A stretch of DNA of 64,000 nt from Mytilus galloprovincialis (taxonomy: Eukaryota; Mollusca; Bivalvia; Mytilida; Mytilidae). Where the stretch lies: contig NC_134840.1 in assembly GCF_965363235.1 (NCBI RefSeq), positions 86,338,916 through 86,402,915 on the forward strand. Reading direction: 5' to 3'. This document shows positions 1 through 10,044 of the stretch, piece after piece; position 1 is the stretch's first letter; every line of letters begins with the position of its first letter. The notes beneath the pieces were generated by a model. It searched no databases, was not told where the DNA came from, and saw nothing but the letters and a program-made list of their open reading frames with translations. Made by a program: the position numbers and the translations under genes.

Positions 1-732
1 TGTATTCAAACTTTGCTTTCAAGGATCTGAAAACACTCTAGTCTACTGTCTGTTTTAAAGATCTTATGTGCAAGATCCTCTGTATTTGTTGGATTAATTG
101 AAACCTTCAAAAATATGAAAGCTAAAATTTCATTGGCTGATGAAATAATTTCCAGAACAGGTAGTAAAACAGAGTGTTGTCAAATCCTTGAAAGCTAACC
201 TTTAACACAGGATCTGTAAATTAATAACATAAACAATTAAGCCAAACATGGAAACACTGAGAATTAATTTGATTTCTTACAATATTATTACCATGAATAA
301 TGTCTAAATAGGGACATGCATAAATGTATTTCAGCCGATGGTCTACAAACAGCTTAATACCATGTTTGACAGTAAATCACTTAAAAAACCAATTTCTTAC
401 AGTTTGTTTATTAAATTGTAATTCAAAATAGAAAAAAAGTGTAGCAAACACTTTATAAAAGGACCAATTTTATTTCCAATTAAAATAAATATAAATTTAT
501 GTATTGCCTTTCTGGTAATCTTTAGTAATCCCTAAGCATTATTCGAATTTCAGTTGAAATTTCGCTAATTTCATTATTTCACATTTTCTGGCAGTGAATC
601 ACCTATCCTATTAAAAATTATTTGCATGGGTTTCTCAGCCTTACTATAATTCATTTAAAGGGATTATTAATTAATAATTCAGTAATCGAGAACTGTTTAT
701 TTGTTTTCCATTTGGTGTATGTAATATCTTAC
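1..732. other. Pinin intron 4, left part (no gene seen)
   Basis: AT-rich sequence downstream, in the sense of the minus-strand pinin gene, of the donor at 731-732. I see no exon, repeat array or RNA gene in it. The next pinin exon must lie beyond the left edge. Confidence 0.6.
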
Positions 733-3700
733 TCTATTGGGAAGTTCCTCTTCTTCATCACTATCAGCAGTCCTCCTTCCTCTTCCAATTCCTCTTCCGA
801 TTCCTCTTCCTCGTCCTCTTCCAGCAGCCCTGGGACTGATACCAAGCCTAGAAAATACACATGTTGTAAAAGATTTTTTTTCTGTTGCACTTGCAGGATT
901 TTCTTCAATTCATGTTGCTCAATCTTTATTATAAATTCTGTGTAATGTTATATCAACTGTTGTTTGGTCTTTTTTTAACCATAAATGTCAGATGCTATCT
1001 GCCATTCTTTGACTATTTTTTTTTATCAACTCCCCCATAAGCTCCATCTTTCTTTAAGTCATTTCTTTTCTTTGAATATATATATATGCCATTGATGTAG
1101 TCTCAGTTTAAAATATAAGTTTCTTATTACCAAGGTATAAACCTCTTATCTGTATAATATAAAGAAATGTTTCCACAAAACAATGATATGGGGAAAAAGG
1201 AAGCTTTTAAAAAATGGTTGGAGGTGCTTAACAACTTAAGAAAGGAAATGGTCAGATTACTTACTGTAAATTCAGAAATTTATACATACATTTTTATTGA
1301 GGATCCTTGACCATTAGCAAAAATGTGAGGAGAAAATAATGATTTTGCAAAAAATTTATGGAAGAAAATCACGATTGAAAATATGAATGCTGAAAGATCG
1401 GAGCAAGACTTGATGGTTCAGATAGTAATTTAATAATGGCTACAAAATATACAATTGGTATCGCCGTAGCGACGTTACGTAACAAGTAAATGTCCCGAAG
1501 GTTTGTGCGTGACGTTCCCGGAATAATCGCAGATATTACATTCCTCCTTAACTTTGAATTAGAAAATGACTTTATAAATGTAAAAGAAAATGTGTAAAAT
1601 AAAGTTTGATTACATTAAGTAAATTATCACAGTCTCTGTATTGTTCACTAATGTTTTTGTAATAAAGATAAAATATAGATGTTCACTTTCTCAATTTGTA
1701 TTATAAATTAAAATAGTCTCTATAATGTTCACTAAATTGCATCGGTCTCCTGGTTCTTCTGCTTTATGTTTCAGTCCTGGTTTCCTGACTTTTGTCTCTG
1801 TTTTCCAAAGTTCTCTTTATCCGCCCCCTCCCGCGCCTGTCTTGCGGGGGGCCCATAATTTTGTATGTCCCCTGCCCCCTCCCGCGCATGTCTTGCGGGG
1901 GGCCCATTTTCTTCATCTTCCTGTTTCTGTTTTCAGCATACCCTTTGATTTTCTCCTTGCATTGTCTGTCTCTTTCATTTATCTCCTCATATAAGTTTGA
2001 GTGATATCTTCTATTAATCTCCTGCTTAGCTGTTTTAGTGTTTTTCTTTTTTAACTTTGTTATTTGCTGTGTTTTGTTGATGGGTTTTCTAAATAAGTTC
2101 ACTTCTTTATTTGCTATTTGGCGTCCTGGTGTGACTTGGTAGTGTTTTAATCCCTTATCAATAGCAAGTTTCTTAGAGTTAAAAGGTGGTCTATTGTCTG
2201 GTATTCTCAACTGTTTTTTCTTTACAAAAGAACCATCAGTTCTAATCTGTATCATCCCTAGCTCAATCAGAGTGGATTTACTAATTAATGGTGGAGAATT
2301 GATTTTTCCTTTTACAACAACAAATTTTGTCTCTGTACCACATGTTTTGTTTCTTATGATAGTTTTAAATTCTCCCTTGATTGGTAATGAATTTTGCAGT
2401 ATGCTCAACTTGATTTTACTCTTTTCTAATACTGGATTGCCGTATGTTTTACTCTGAAATTTTACAAATTGATTTTCATCCATTACATTTACATCAGCTC
2501 CACTATCGGGTTCCACCTTCACATCTACGTCGTCTATTCTTACCATCACTGTTTTTTCCATGTCTCTTATGCCTTGTATGGTCTTTACCTTTCGTATTTT
2601 CATTATATGTTTGATCGTTTCTCCAAAATAATCTTCATCTTCATCATAATCTGATATATCTGTATTCGAATCTGTCTCAATTTTGTCTTCCGTTGTTTTC
2701 TTCACACTTCTTCCTCCTTGTCTAAAATTGCCAGCTCTGTACTGTTGTTTTTTCTTTTCCGCTCTGCATACTGATGCAAATTGATTATATTTTTCACAAT
2801 TTCTACATTGTTTGCCATATGCAGGACATTTTTTCCCCTCACCATGATCAAATCCACAATAACCACAATCTTCTTCAAAATCATGTGCCCTATAGCTTGA
2901 CCTGTTACTTTGAATTTTATTTGCTGAACACGTACCGATGTCTCTGGTATCTCCTTTCATATCCTTCATCTGTAAACATGTGTCTTCCATCTGTCCTGCT
3001 TCTTCCACAAATTTATCTAAATTCCATCCTTTGCTTATAGCCCTCTTTATCAAATCCTGATTGGTTATGGTTTGAATACAATGTTCCAATATTCTTTCAT
3101 CGCATGTAGCTTCAAACTCACACTCATGTGCCTTTTCTCTCAGTCTCATTACATATGTTACTGTGTATTCATCTCTAAATGGCTTCATTTTTAAAAATAA
3201 ATACCTGGCATGATGTTTGTTCTTCTTTGGCAAGTAATATTTATTCAATTTGTTCTTTAATACTTTATACTCATCTTCTCCTTCTTCATCTCTAAGGCTT
3301 CTTTCCAATCTTGATATATCTTTTCCTCCATAAATGATTAATGCATCCTTTTTATCTGCAGGTTCTGTTATCCTGAAATATCTAAATTCCCTCTCTATAC
3401 TTTCCATCCATTCTTCCCAATGTTTTCCTGTAGATATCTGATCATCCGACTGTATAAACGGTTGTGATCATAAATTTCTAGTTTCCGTAATTACCGTTAT
3501 CTGCTGGGGCTCTCCTCGGTCCATAATCTCTATTTTATCAGTATCTTTTTTTAATTCCTTGTTTTAGCACTATCTTCTTTCAATTCTTTGTTCCAGTAAA
3601 TTTTCTATTTATTTACGCTGCTAAACACTGCTTTCTTCTTTGTTTTTAATCCTCGTCGCCATTGGAAGATCGGAGCAAGACTTGATGGTTCAGATAGTAA

Positions 3701-6700
3701 TTTAATAATGGCTACAAAATATACAATTGGTATCGCCGTAGCGATGTTACGTAACAAGTAAATGTCCCGAAGGTTTGTGCGTGACGTTCCCGGAATAATC
3801 GCAGATATTACAAATGCAAGTCTTCATTATTGTGACGTCGACTAAGTGCAGTGGAATGAGCTTTACGGATTTCAATATTAGTTAACTGATGAAAAAAAAA
3901 CCATGATAAACTGTTTATCGTATGCTAGACATGCCATAAATCAGGCTTTCCAAGTGTAAAGATATTCTGGCATTAATTTACCAAAATCAATAATATCAGA
4001 GGCGGATTTAGGGGGGGTGGGGTGGGGGGGCCCGGGCCCCCCTTTTTGGGAAAAAATTTGGTTGCTTATATAGGGAATCACTGAAGCATGACTGGAGCGG
4101 GCCCCCTCTTAGGTCAGTCAGTGGGCCCCCACTTATGAAAATTTCTGGATCCGCCACTGAATATATTTGCAGATACTTTGGTAATTTAATACTAATTCAT
4201 ACCTTGAGAAGGCTCCTCCAACAAGTCTACGAGCTGCCTGTCCTTCATTGTCTGGAAATCTCCTATTAACATTAAAAAAACTATATAATAGTTTAAATAT
4301 GACAAGCATGTAATTATGGGCATGCATTTATAATTATGTTTAACTTTAAAAGTAAGACACATGAGGTATATTTTGGTATTGATAGTTGTCATACTCTTGT
4401 ACTGTCATACATTTTTGGTAATTTCTGTTATACTTAATATGCATTACTACAATATTTAATGTTGGTATGTAGCTTCCTGCACTTTAAAATTTACATGAAC
4501 TTGATGTTAAGAACATAGCTATTAAATTGGAATTGATTTTCATTTGCTTCCTGTTCTCAAAATTTGATAAATAAATTGCTGAATAATTTGATGTTTACAT
4601 ATTGGGGTGAAATGTATAAAGCCTGTATGCTTTTGCATCACTAGTATCATTGTATCTGATGCTCTGAGTTATTTATGTAATCTAGTATCATTGTATCTGA
4701 TGCTTTGAGTTATTTATGTAATCTAGTATCATTGTATCTGATGCTCTGAGTTATTTATGTAATCTAGTATCATTGTATCTGATGCTCTGAGTTATTTATG
4801 TAATCTAGTATCATTGTATCTGATGCTCTGAGTTATTTATGTAATCTAGTATCATTGTATCTGATGCTCTGAGTTAATTATGTAATCTGTTTTGCCAAAT
4901 ATTTTGTGTTTCATAGTTCATTGAAGTTTGTCTTTGGTGTTAAATTGTCCACATTTTTGGCAAAATAAATTGTCCACATTTTAAACTGCACTTTGAGCTA
5001 TGCATTTTTAATATATTAAAGTGAAAGGAAATGCATTTGATCATTGAGACAGCAACCCAAAACCACAACAACAAAATAAAGACATCTGATGTTCATTTTG
5101 CATCATCACTCTTCCAATTGACTGATATTATTCATTAAAGTCTTTTATAAATTAATCATTCTGAGAAAACCACAAAACATTCAACCTTTTCTACATAACA
5201 ATACTAACCTGCCACCAGGTGTGAATGGACGTCCTCGACCCCTCAAATCCCCTGACTGAGACAATCGTCTATTTCCTCCTTGTCTGCAATATCAAAACAA
5301 TACAAGATTAGAACAAAAAGAGTCAACTTATGACAATTTGTGCATATAAAAGAATTGAAGAGGGGTAAATTTTAAAAGAGAATCAATATTTCCAAGGGGC
5401 ATAAATTAACATTGTTTAAAATATTAGCACTTTTTTTTTCTAATTTGTCACAGGCATTGCTAATATAAACCTGTGATACATTGCAAGTTTCAACCAGATG
5501 CTCCGCAGGGCGCAGCTTTATACAACAGCAGAGGTCGAACCCTGAACAGTTGGGGCAAGTATGGACACAACATTTAAGCTTGATATAGCTCTGAATTTAG
5601 ATTGTGATTAAATAGTTGACACAACATAGGTTTCTGACACAGAATGAATGTAGTCTAAGAACTTAAACTTAAAAACTAAAAAATTTTAAATTGGACATTT
5701 ACCTATTATGGTCCACTATCCAAAATCTAAATACATGGTTAGATTCAGCATATCATAGAACCCCAAGAATTCAATTTTTGATGAAATCAAATAATGTTCA
5801 ATTTTAGACCCTTTAGAACTCAATGTCAACCAATTTGACAACCAGGCCCAAATATTAAAAATCTAAATACATGGTTAGATTCAGCATATTGAAGAACCCC
5901 ATATATTCAATTTTTGTTGAAATCAAACAAAGTTTAATTTTTGACCCTTTGGACCTTAATGTAGACCAATTTGAAAACGGGACAATACTGTGCAATTGAA
6001 TATTTCTTGCTATTGTGCAAAACTGTGCAATTGAAAATTTCTTGCTATTGCGCAATACTGTGCAATTGAATATTTCTTGCTATTGCACAATACTGTGCAA
6101 TTGAAGATTTCTTGCTATTGCGCAATATTGTGCAATTGAAAATTTCTTGCTATTGCACAATACTGTGCAATTGAAGATTTCTTGCTATTGCGCAATACTG
6201 TGTAATTGAAAATTTATTGCTATTGCACAATACTTTATATAATAATGTTGGACCCCGATTTGGACCAACTTGAAAACTGGGCCCATAACCAAAAATCTAA
6301 GTACATGTTTAGATTCAGCATATCAAAGAACCCCAAGAAATCAATTTTTGTTAAAATCAAGCTAAGTTTAATTTTGGACCCTTTGGACCTTAATGTAGCT
6401 ATATAGACCAATTTGAAAACAGGACCAAAAATTAAGAATCTAAATACACGGTTAGATTTGGCATATCAAAGAACCCCAATCATTTTTTGATGAAATCAAA
6501 CAAAGTTTAATTTTGGACCCTTTTGGCCCAAAATTCCTAAACTGTTATGACCAAAACTCCCAAAATCAATCCAAACCTTCCTTTTGTGGTCATAAACCTT
6601 GTGTTTAAATTTCATAGATTTCTATTTACTTATACAGTACATTCCGGTTATTTGCATAGCCTATTTGTCAGATGAAATTATGCAATAAAGCGGAGTATGC

Positions 6701-9700
6701 TTATATCCGAAATGCCAAAATACGGAGACAAATAACATCGATAGTGCAGATCAGTACAAAGGAAATCCTGAAGAAAGATGAACGTCCATAATCCACTTAC
6801 AACATGAATGATTATTTATTCTAATAAAAGTTATTTGTCTAGTGTCATGCATTTTATTTCATTGTTTATTCTTTCAATAAAGTTTATGAACACATTTAGT
6901 TTTAGTTTATTAATGTACCGACTTTTCCTTTACCTGAGATACGAAAATAAAATTGTTCTAAAAATAGATTTGTTTCTATGACCCGGATGTACAAATTATA
7001 TTGTTACGCTTTGATTAAAACAAACTGTTGAACAATGCTACACAGTTTATAATCATTTGATACAATAAATGTGTAATGAACTGCCTTTAATATGCAGTAT
7101 TTACTGATTGCACAGTGATGTAACACTGTTACTTTAACCTCGTTAGTTTCGTATATGCAAAGCAGCAGGTAATGGGGCTCTACACGGGTTATTTGCTGGA
7201 CACGAGTGTTGAAAGTGAGAAAATATAATAATTTAAGTTAATGTTCTTTTCAAAAAATATTAAAAGTGAAAGATTGATGTATGAAATTCTTCAACCATAT
7301 ATAAATGCCCTGTAATATTTAACATAAATGTAGATCACCCCTAGCCAAATTACGAGATTGCACATTGGATAATGATCGATAATTAGCAGGCGTTAATGTT
7401 TTAAAAATACACCCAAAATGTAATCTATGAACAATTTTTGAAATGCAATCAATAATTAACACCTTTTGAGATAGAAGATCATAGAATGATTGTGTTTTTA
7501 CAACAATCAGCTGATTGACATTTTTATGACCTCGAGGCTTAAAATAGAATATGGGAAACTTTACCTGTGTACACATCGAGGCTTTTTTATAATCATATAA
7601 ACACGAAAGAAACTGTTTTAAAACTTTATTCAAATAACACATAAGTAAATGTGAAATAATATAAAAAATTATGATGCATTCAAGAAAAATATACTTACAA
7701 ATTGCTGTTTCCGGTCAAAAATCTCGTTAGTTTTAACTAAGCATATCTAGCTGGCAATTATTTTCTATGCAATTAACCGAAATGCCACTTGTGGGGCTAT
7801 GCATATAACCGTACAATTTAACATTAGATGAATGGGAAATGGTTTTGTGCAGGAGAAAAGTATGCAATTAACCGAATTATGCTATTAAGCGGTATGCAAT
7901 TAAGTGGAATCGACTGTATACTAAAGTTATTGTGCAAAAACCACGAAAAATGCTTATTTGGGGCCTTTTTTTGGCCCCTAATTCCTAAACCGTTAGGACC
8001 AAAACTCCCAAAATCATTCCCAACCTTCCTTTTTTGGTCATAAACCTTATTTAAAAATTTCATAGATTTCTGTTTGCTTATACTAAAGTTATTTTGCGAA
8101 AACCAAGAAAAATGCTTATTTGGGCCCTTTTTGGCCCCTAATTCCTAAACTTTTGGGACCAAAACTCCCAAAATCAATCCCAACCTTCCTTTTATGGTCA
8201 TAAACCATGTGTTTAAATTTCATAGATTTCTATTTACTTATACTAAAGTTATAGTGTGAAAACCAAATGTCATCGGACGACGACGTCATACCAATATACA
8301 ACCAAAAATTTTCAAAAATCTGGTAAAAATTGTACACATGAGAGCACTTACAATGCAATTTTGCTTATAATTATTGTTTCCCAAGACATTGCTGAAATAA
8401 ATATATATGATTTAAGTGTCATAAAGTTCTGTCAAGAACAATACACCTGGTCAAGTGCTGCTTAAAAGGGTGGGTATGTCCTTTACTTCAGACGTCAAAT
8501 GGTAATTTTTTCGGGTACCATTATCCTAAACATGTTTAACCCCACCACATTCTGTATGTATGTGCCTGTCCAAAGGCAAGAGCCTGTAATTCGGTGGTTT
8601 TCGTTTGTTGATGTGTTAAATATTTGTTTTTGTTCATTTTTTTGTACATAAATTAGGCCGTTAGTTTTCTCGTTTGAATTATTTTACATTTGTCATTTAG
8701 GGGCCTGTTATAGCTGACTATGCGGTATGAGCTTTGCTCATTGTTGAAGGCCGTACGGTGACCTATAGTTGTTAATTTCTGTGTCATTTGGTCTCTTGTG
8801 GAGAGTTGTCTCATTGGCAATCATACCACATCTTCTTTTTTTATACACACACACACAAACATATTATACATTTGTATATAAAGGGTAATATTCATATTTA
8901 TATTTTGTTTCTTTACATTCAAATGTTTATAAAGTTTTACTTTACATTTTCAATATACCAACTGATGCTCTGAAAAAAGGAATATATAAAAATCGTCATG
9001 TTATGTGACTTTGGACGATAGAATTTCATGAGAGTGGTTGACATTTTCATGCTTTATGCTTCTATTTTGACCAAAAACTAAATATGGAGGATTGAAATTG
9101 ACTAACAAGATGTAAAAGAAGCAAAATAAACAAAGCTATAACCCAAATGATTAAAAAAATATATTTTATTATTTTTTAAACAGAGGAAACAGTTTTTCCA
9201 GAATAGTAAAAAAATACCATTTTGAAAATTTGCTATTTCTTCTTTGTTATTATGTGTATTGATAAAAGTGAAACTGTTTTGAAAATGTTTTCACAATGCC
9301 TTTAAAATGAGGTAAAGTTTTCTTAGATCAGTTGATTAAAAAAAATCACTTTCCGTACCTACGTGTTGCTCTGCTATGAATGACACTGACATGGCAGTCC
9401 AATCATATTATATAATTGGGTTTGGGCTGTAATTTTCTTAAAACTAGTCCCACCAATAAATAAACTATGTCTGTATAAGTACAGGGGCAGGGAACACAAG
9501 GATTTAATCCGATAATCGACTATACAAATTATTTACAAATCAATGGTAGTTATGATGAGGCAATAAAGAGTTATATATTTCATATTTAAACCTTTGTTCA
9601 TATGGATCACGTCCTGTTAATTTTTTTATATTTTCGTCCACATCTTTAAGGTTTTCCTTTGCCTTTTCAAGTTCATTTTGCAAAGCTAGCACGCCACTTT

Positions 9701-9713
9701 CCATTGACGCCAT
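733..9713 (-). CDS. PNN: Pinin, 5' part of gene (4 coding exons, 3' end outside window)
   Basis: Pinin is a nuclear SR-like protein of the exon-junction/PSAP complex (with RNPS1 and SAP18) that acts in alternative splicing; vertebrate pinin is also reported at desmosomes. Coding exons on the minus strand are 9713-9592, 5283-5209, 4262-4203 and 847-733 (122, 75, 60 and 115 nt). They join in frame with GT..AG borders to give 124 residues. Exon 1 starts MASMESG and carries the pinin hallmark ENLKDVDENIKKLTGRDP, very close to the vertebrate N-terminus. Exon 2 is Gly/Arg-rich. Exon 3 ends in the conserved LVGGAFSR, which runs on as LG in exon 4. Exon 4 has an expanded RGRG tract and an acidic SDEEEE stretch where vertebrates have RESRQESDPEDDD. 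The large first intron (5284-9591) and third intron (848-4202) are filled by repeats. The start is the only ATG in frame with the conserved N-terminus. The rest of the protein is not in the window. Confidence 0.92.
1391..1540 (-). repeat. 3' LTR of the retrotransposon
   Basis: 150-bp direct repeat, identical to 3663-3812 except at the third base and at one C/T in the middle. It is the downstream LTR in the minus-strand sense. Confidence 0.93.
1541..1549 (-). other. Polypurine tract
   Basis: Minus-strand AAGGAGGAA directly abuts the 3' LTR, where plus-strand DNA synthesis is primed in LTR retroelements. Confidence 0.8.
1764..3407 (-). CDS. Gag-protease polyprotein fused to an integrase-tail remnant
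   Basis: 547 residues. Residues 1-150 look like a retrotransposon capsid region. Residues 181-194 form a CX2CX3HX5C zinc knuckle. A second knuckle at 201-214 keeps its three Cys, but the expected His is Gln209. Residues 240-262 are acidic. The aspartic protease has its active-site triad D301-S-G and a later LIELGMI motif near 380-386. After about residue 400 no reverse transcriptase follows. Instead residues 465-500 (INERDRQCKEKIKGYAENR region) resemble the charged segment ahead of the C-terminal domain of Ty3/gypsy integrases, which suggests an in-frame internal deletion. Residues 502-530 hold two copies of a GPPQDxRGRG motif from a 51-bp DNA repeat. The frame is open a further 20 codons upstream of this Met, with Gag-like residues, but without an in-frame ATG; a TGA closes it. 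Confidence 0.85.
   Translation of the reverse strand: MESIEREFRYFRITEPADKKDALIIYGGKDISRLERSLRDEEGEDEYKVLKNKLNKYYLPKKNKHHARYLFLKMKPFRDEYTVTYVMRLREKAHECEFEATCDERILEHCIQTITNQDLIKRAISKGWNLDKFVEEAGQMEDTCLQMKDMKGDTRDIGTCSANKIQSNRSSYRAHDFEEDCGYCGFDHGEGKKCPAYGKQCRNCEKYNQFASVCRAEKKKQQYRAGNFRQGGRSVKKTTEDKIETDSNTDISDYDEDEDYFGETIKHIMKIRKVKTIQGIRDMEKTVMVRIDDVDVKVEPDSGADVNVMDENQFVKFQSKTYGNPVLEKSKIKLSILQNSLPIKGEFKTIIRNKTCGTETKFVVVKGKINSPPLISKSTLIELGMIQIRTDGSFVKKKQLRIPDNRPPFNSKKLAIDKGLKHYQVTPGRQIANKEVNLFRKPINKTQQITKLKKKNTKTAKQEINRRYHSNLYEEINERDRQCKEKIKGYAENRNRKMKKMGPPQDMRGRGQGTYKIMGPPQDRRGRGRIKRTLENRDKSQETRTET
1823..1915 (-). repeat. 51-bp direct repeat inside the retroelement ORF
   Basis: GC-rich block starting at 1823 and again at 1874, about 1.8 copies. 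The unit is 17 codons, so the frame is kept. It contrasts with the AT-rich surroundings. Confidence 0.8.
3649..3661 (-). other. Primer-binding site (tRNA-Ser type)
   Basis: One base inside the 5' LTR the minus strand reads TGGCGACGAGGAT. This is complementary to the 3' end, CCA included, of animal tRNA-Ser(GCT) as I remember it. Mag-clade gypsy elements are known to use serine tRNA primers. Confidence 0.75.
3663..3812 (-). repeat. 5' LTR of the retrotransposon
   Basis: 150-bp LTR next to the primer-binding site and partner of 1391-1540. It is short for a gypsy-type element. Confidence 0.93.
3997..4159. mobile_element. 163-bp MITE, CAG..CTG termini, 5-bp target duplication
   Basis: Ends CAGAGGCGGAT and ATCCGCCACTG form an inverted repeat. 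AATAT flanks both sides (3992-3996 and 4160-4164). The interior has G-runs and GGGCCC blocks. Related copies are at 52888-53047 and, truncated, at 36269-36389. It ends 43 bp from pinin exon 3. Confidence 0.88.
4641..4886. repeat. 41-bp tandem repeat, 6 copies
   Basis: The unit begins ctagtatcattg. Copies start at 4641, 4682, 4723, 4764, 4805 and 4846 and are nearly identical. It lies in pinin intron 2. Confidence 0.95.
5991..6235. repeat. 35-bp minisatellite, about 7 copies
   Basis: Units of tgcaattgaa..tttcttgctattgcgcaatac, spaced 35 bp. The same unit in reverse complement occurs at 23470-23590, so it belongs to the larger dispersed family. Confidence 0.88.
6635..7916. mobile_element. Non-autonomous pogo/Tigger-like DNA element
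   Basis: 1282 bp with termini CAGTACATTCCGG.. and, in reverse complement, CAGTCGATTCCAC.., both running into TTGCATA. It is flanked by TATA on each side. Sister copies of the host repeat read cttatactaaag without it, which confirms the empty site. The terminal sequence resembles pogo/Tigger (Tc1/mariner group, TA target). No transposase domain is recognisable; one 107-residue minus-strand frame inside (7319-7642) has no known motif. Confidence 0.75.
8480..8850 (+). repeat. Dispersed mussel repeat ending ..caatcataccacatc
   Basis: A family copy including gtgcctgtcc..gagcctgtaatt, gtttgaattattttacat and the tail gagttgtctcattggcaatcataccacatc. Other copies or fragments are at 39965-40230, 42085-42135 and 43347-43540 (reverse). 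No coding content. Confidence 0.8.
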
Positions 9714-10044
9714 CGCTTTTTTGGTCTGGTTCCTGTCAAACTTCTTTTTTCCTTACGAAAGAAAACAAAACTAATCACAACAAGAAACCAGTTCTAAAAA
9801 AATAAAAAAAAAATGACAGGTACTTTTCGGCTAGGATACGTATGAATATACGGATAATTTAAAGGCTAGTCACAATAAATTACAGTTATATTAACGTAAA
9901 ATTCAAGCAATATCTAATTTTGTATTTGTTCAATAAATCAAACAAGTTCTAATAGACGATAAAACAACAATAGGAATTTTGCTTGTAGTAACCTCAACAT
10001 TATAATTTTGTTTTCAGATGAACACTTTACTGTAAAAAACAGAG
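9714..10044. promoter_or_regulatory. Putative bidirectional promoter, PNN / TRAPPC6B
   Basis: 331 bp between the divergent start codons. I see no TATA box placed for either gene and no CpG-rich block. A strong splice-acceptor-like tract (TTTTGTTTTCAG) ends at 10017, so TRAPPC6B may have an untranslated first exon nearer to pinin. A 5-codon upstream reading frame (10018-10035) ends 9 bp before the TRAPPC6B ATG. The promoter role is inferred from spacing. Confidence 0.6.

Larger units (their letters stand above)
1391..3812 (-). mobile_element. Non-autonomous Ty3/gypsy (Mag-like) LTR retrotransposon
   Basis: A complete insertion of 2422 bp in pinin intron 3, in the same orientation as pinin. 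Two 150-bp LTRs flank one Gag-protease ORF. The target duplication AATGC is perfect (1386-1390 and 3813-3817). On the minus strand the LTRs start TGTAATA and end CA. A primer-binding site and a polypurine tract lie at the expected ends. There is no reverse transcriptase, RNase H or integrase core, so it depends on enzymes from a full relative. The LTRs differ at only two of 150 positions, so the insertion is young. Confidence 0.93.
5690..8325 (-). repeat. GTCGTATA-family tandem repeat (split by a transposon)
   Basis: Diverged units of a family with phrases such as ccaaaactcccaaaatc and ttcatagatttctatttact. The family's CGTC-rich head is at 8268-8315 in reverse orientation, and the opposite-strand copy is at 21229-23590. 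A pogo-like element at 6635-7916 interrupts it. It fills much of pinin intron 1. Confidence 0.8.

Noticed and set aside
622..945. Ser-rich plus-strand frame
   Set aside because: It is the antisense of pinin exon 4 (the Gly/Arg and acidic codons read backwards).
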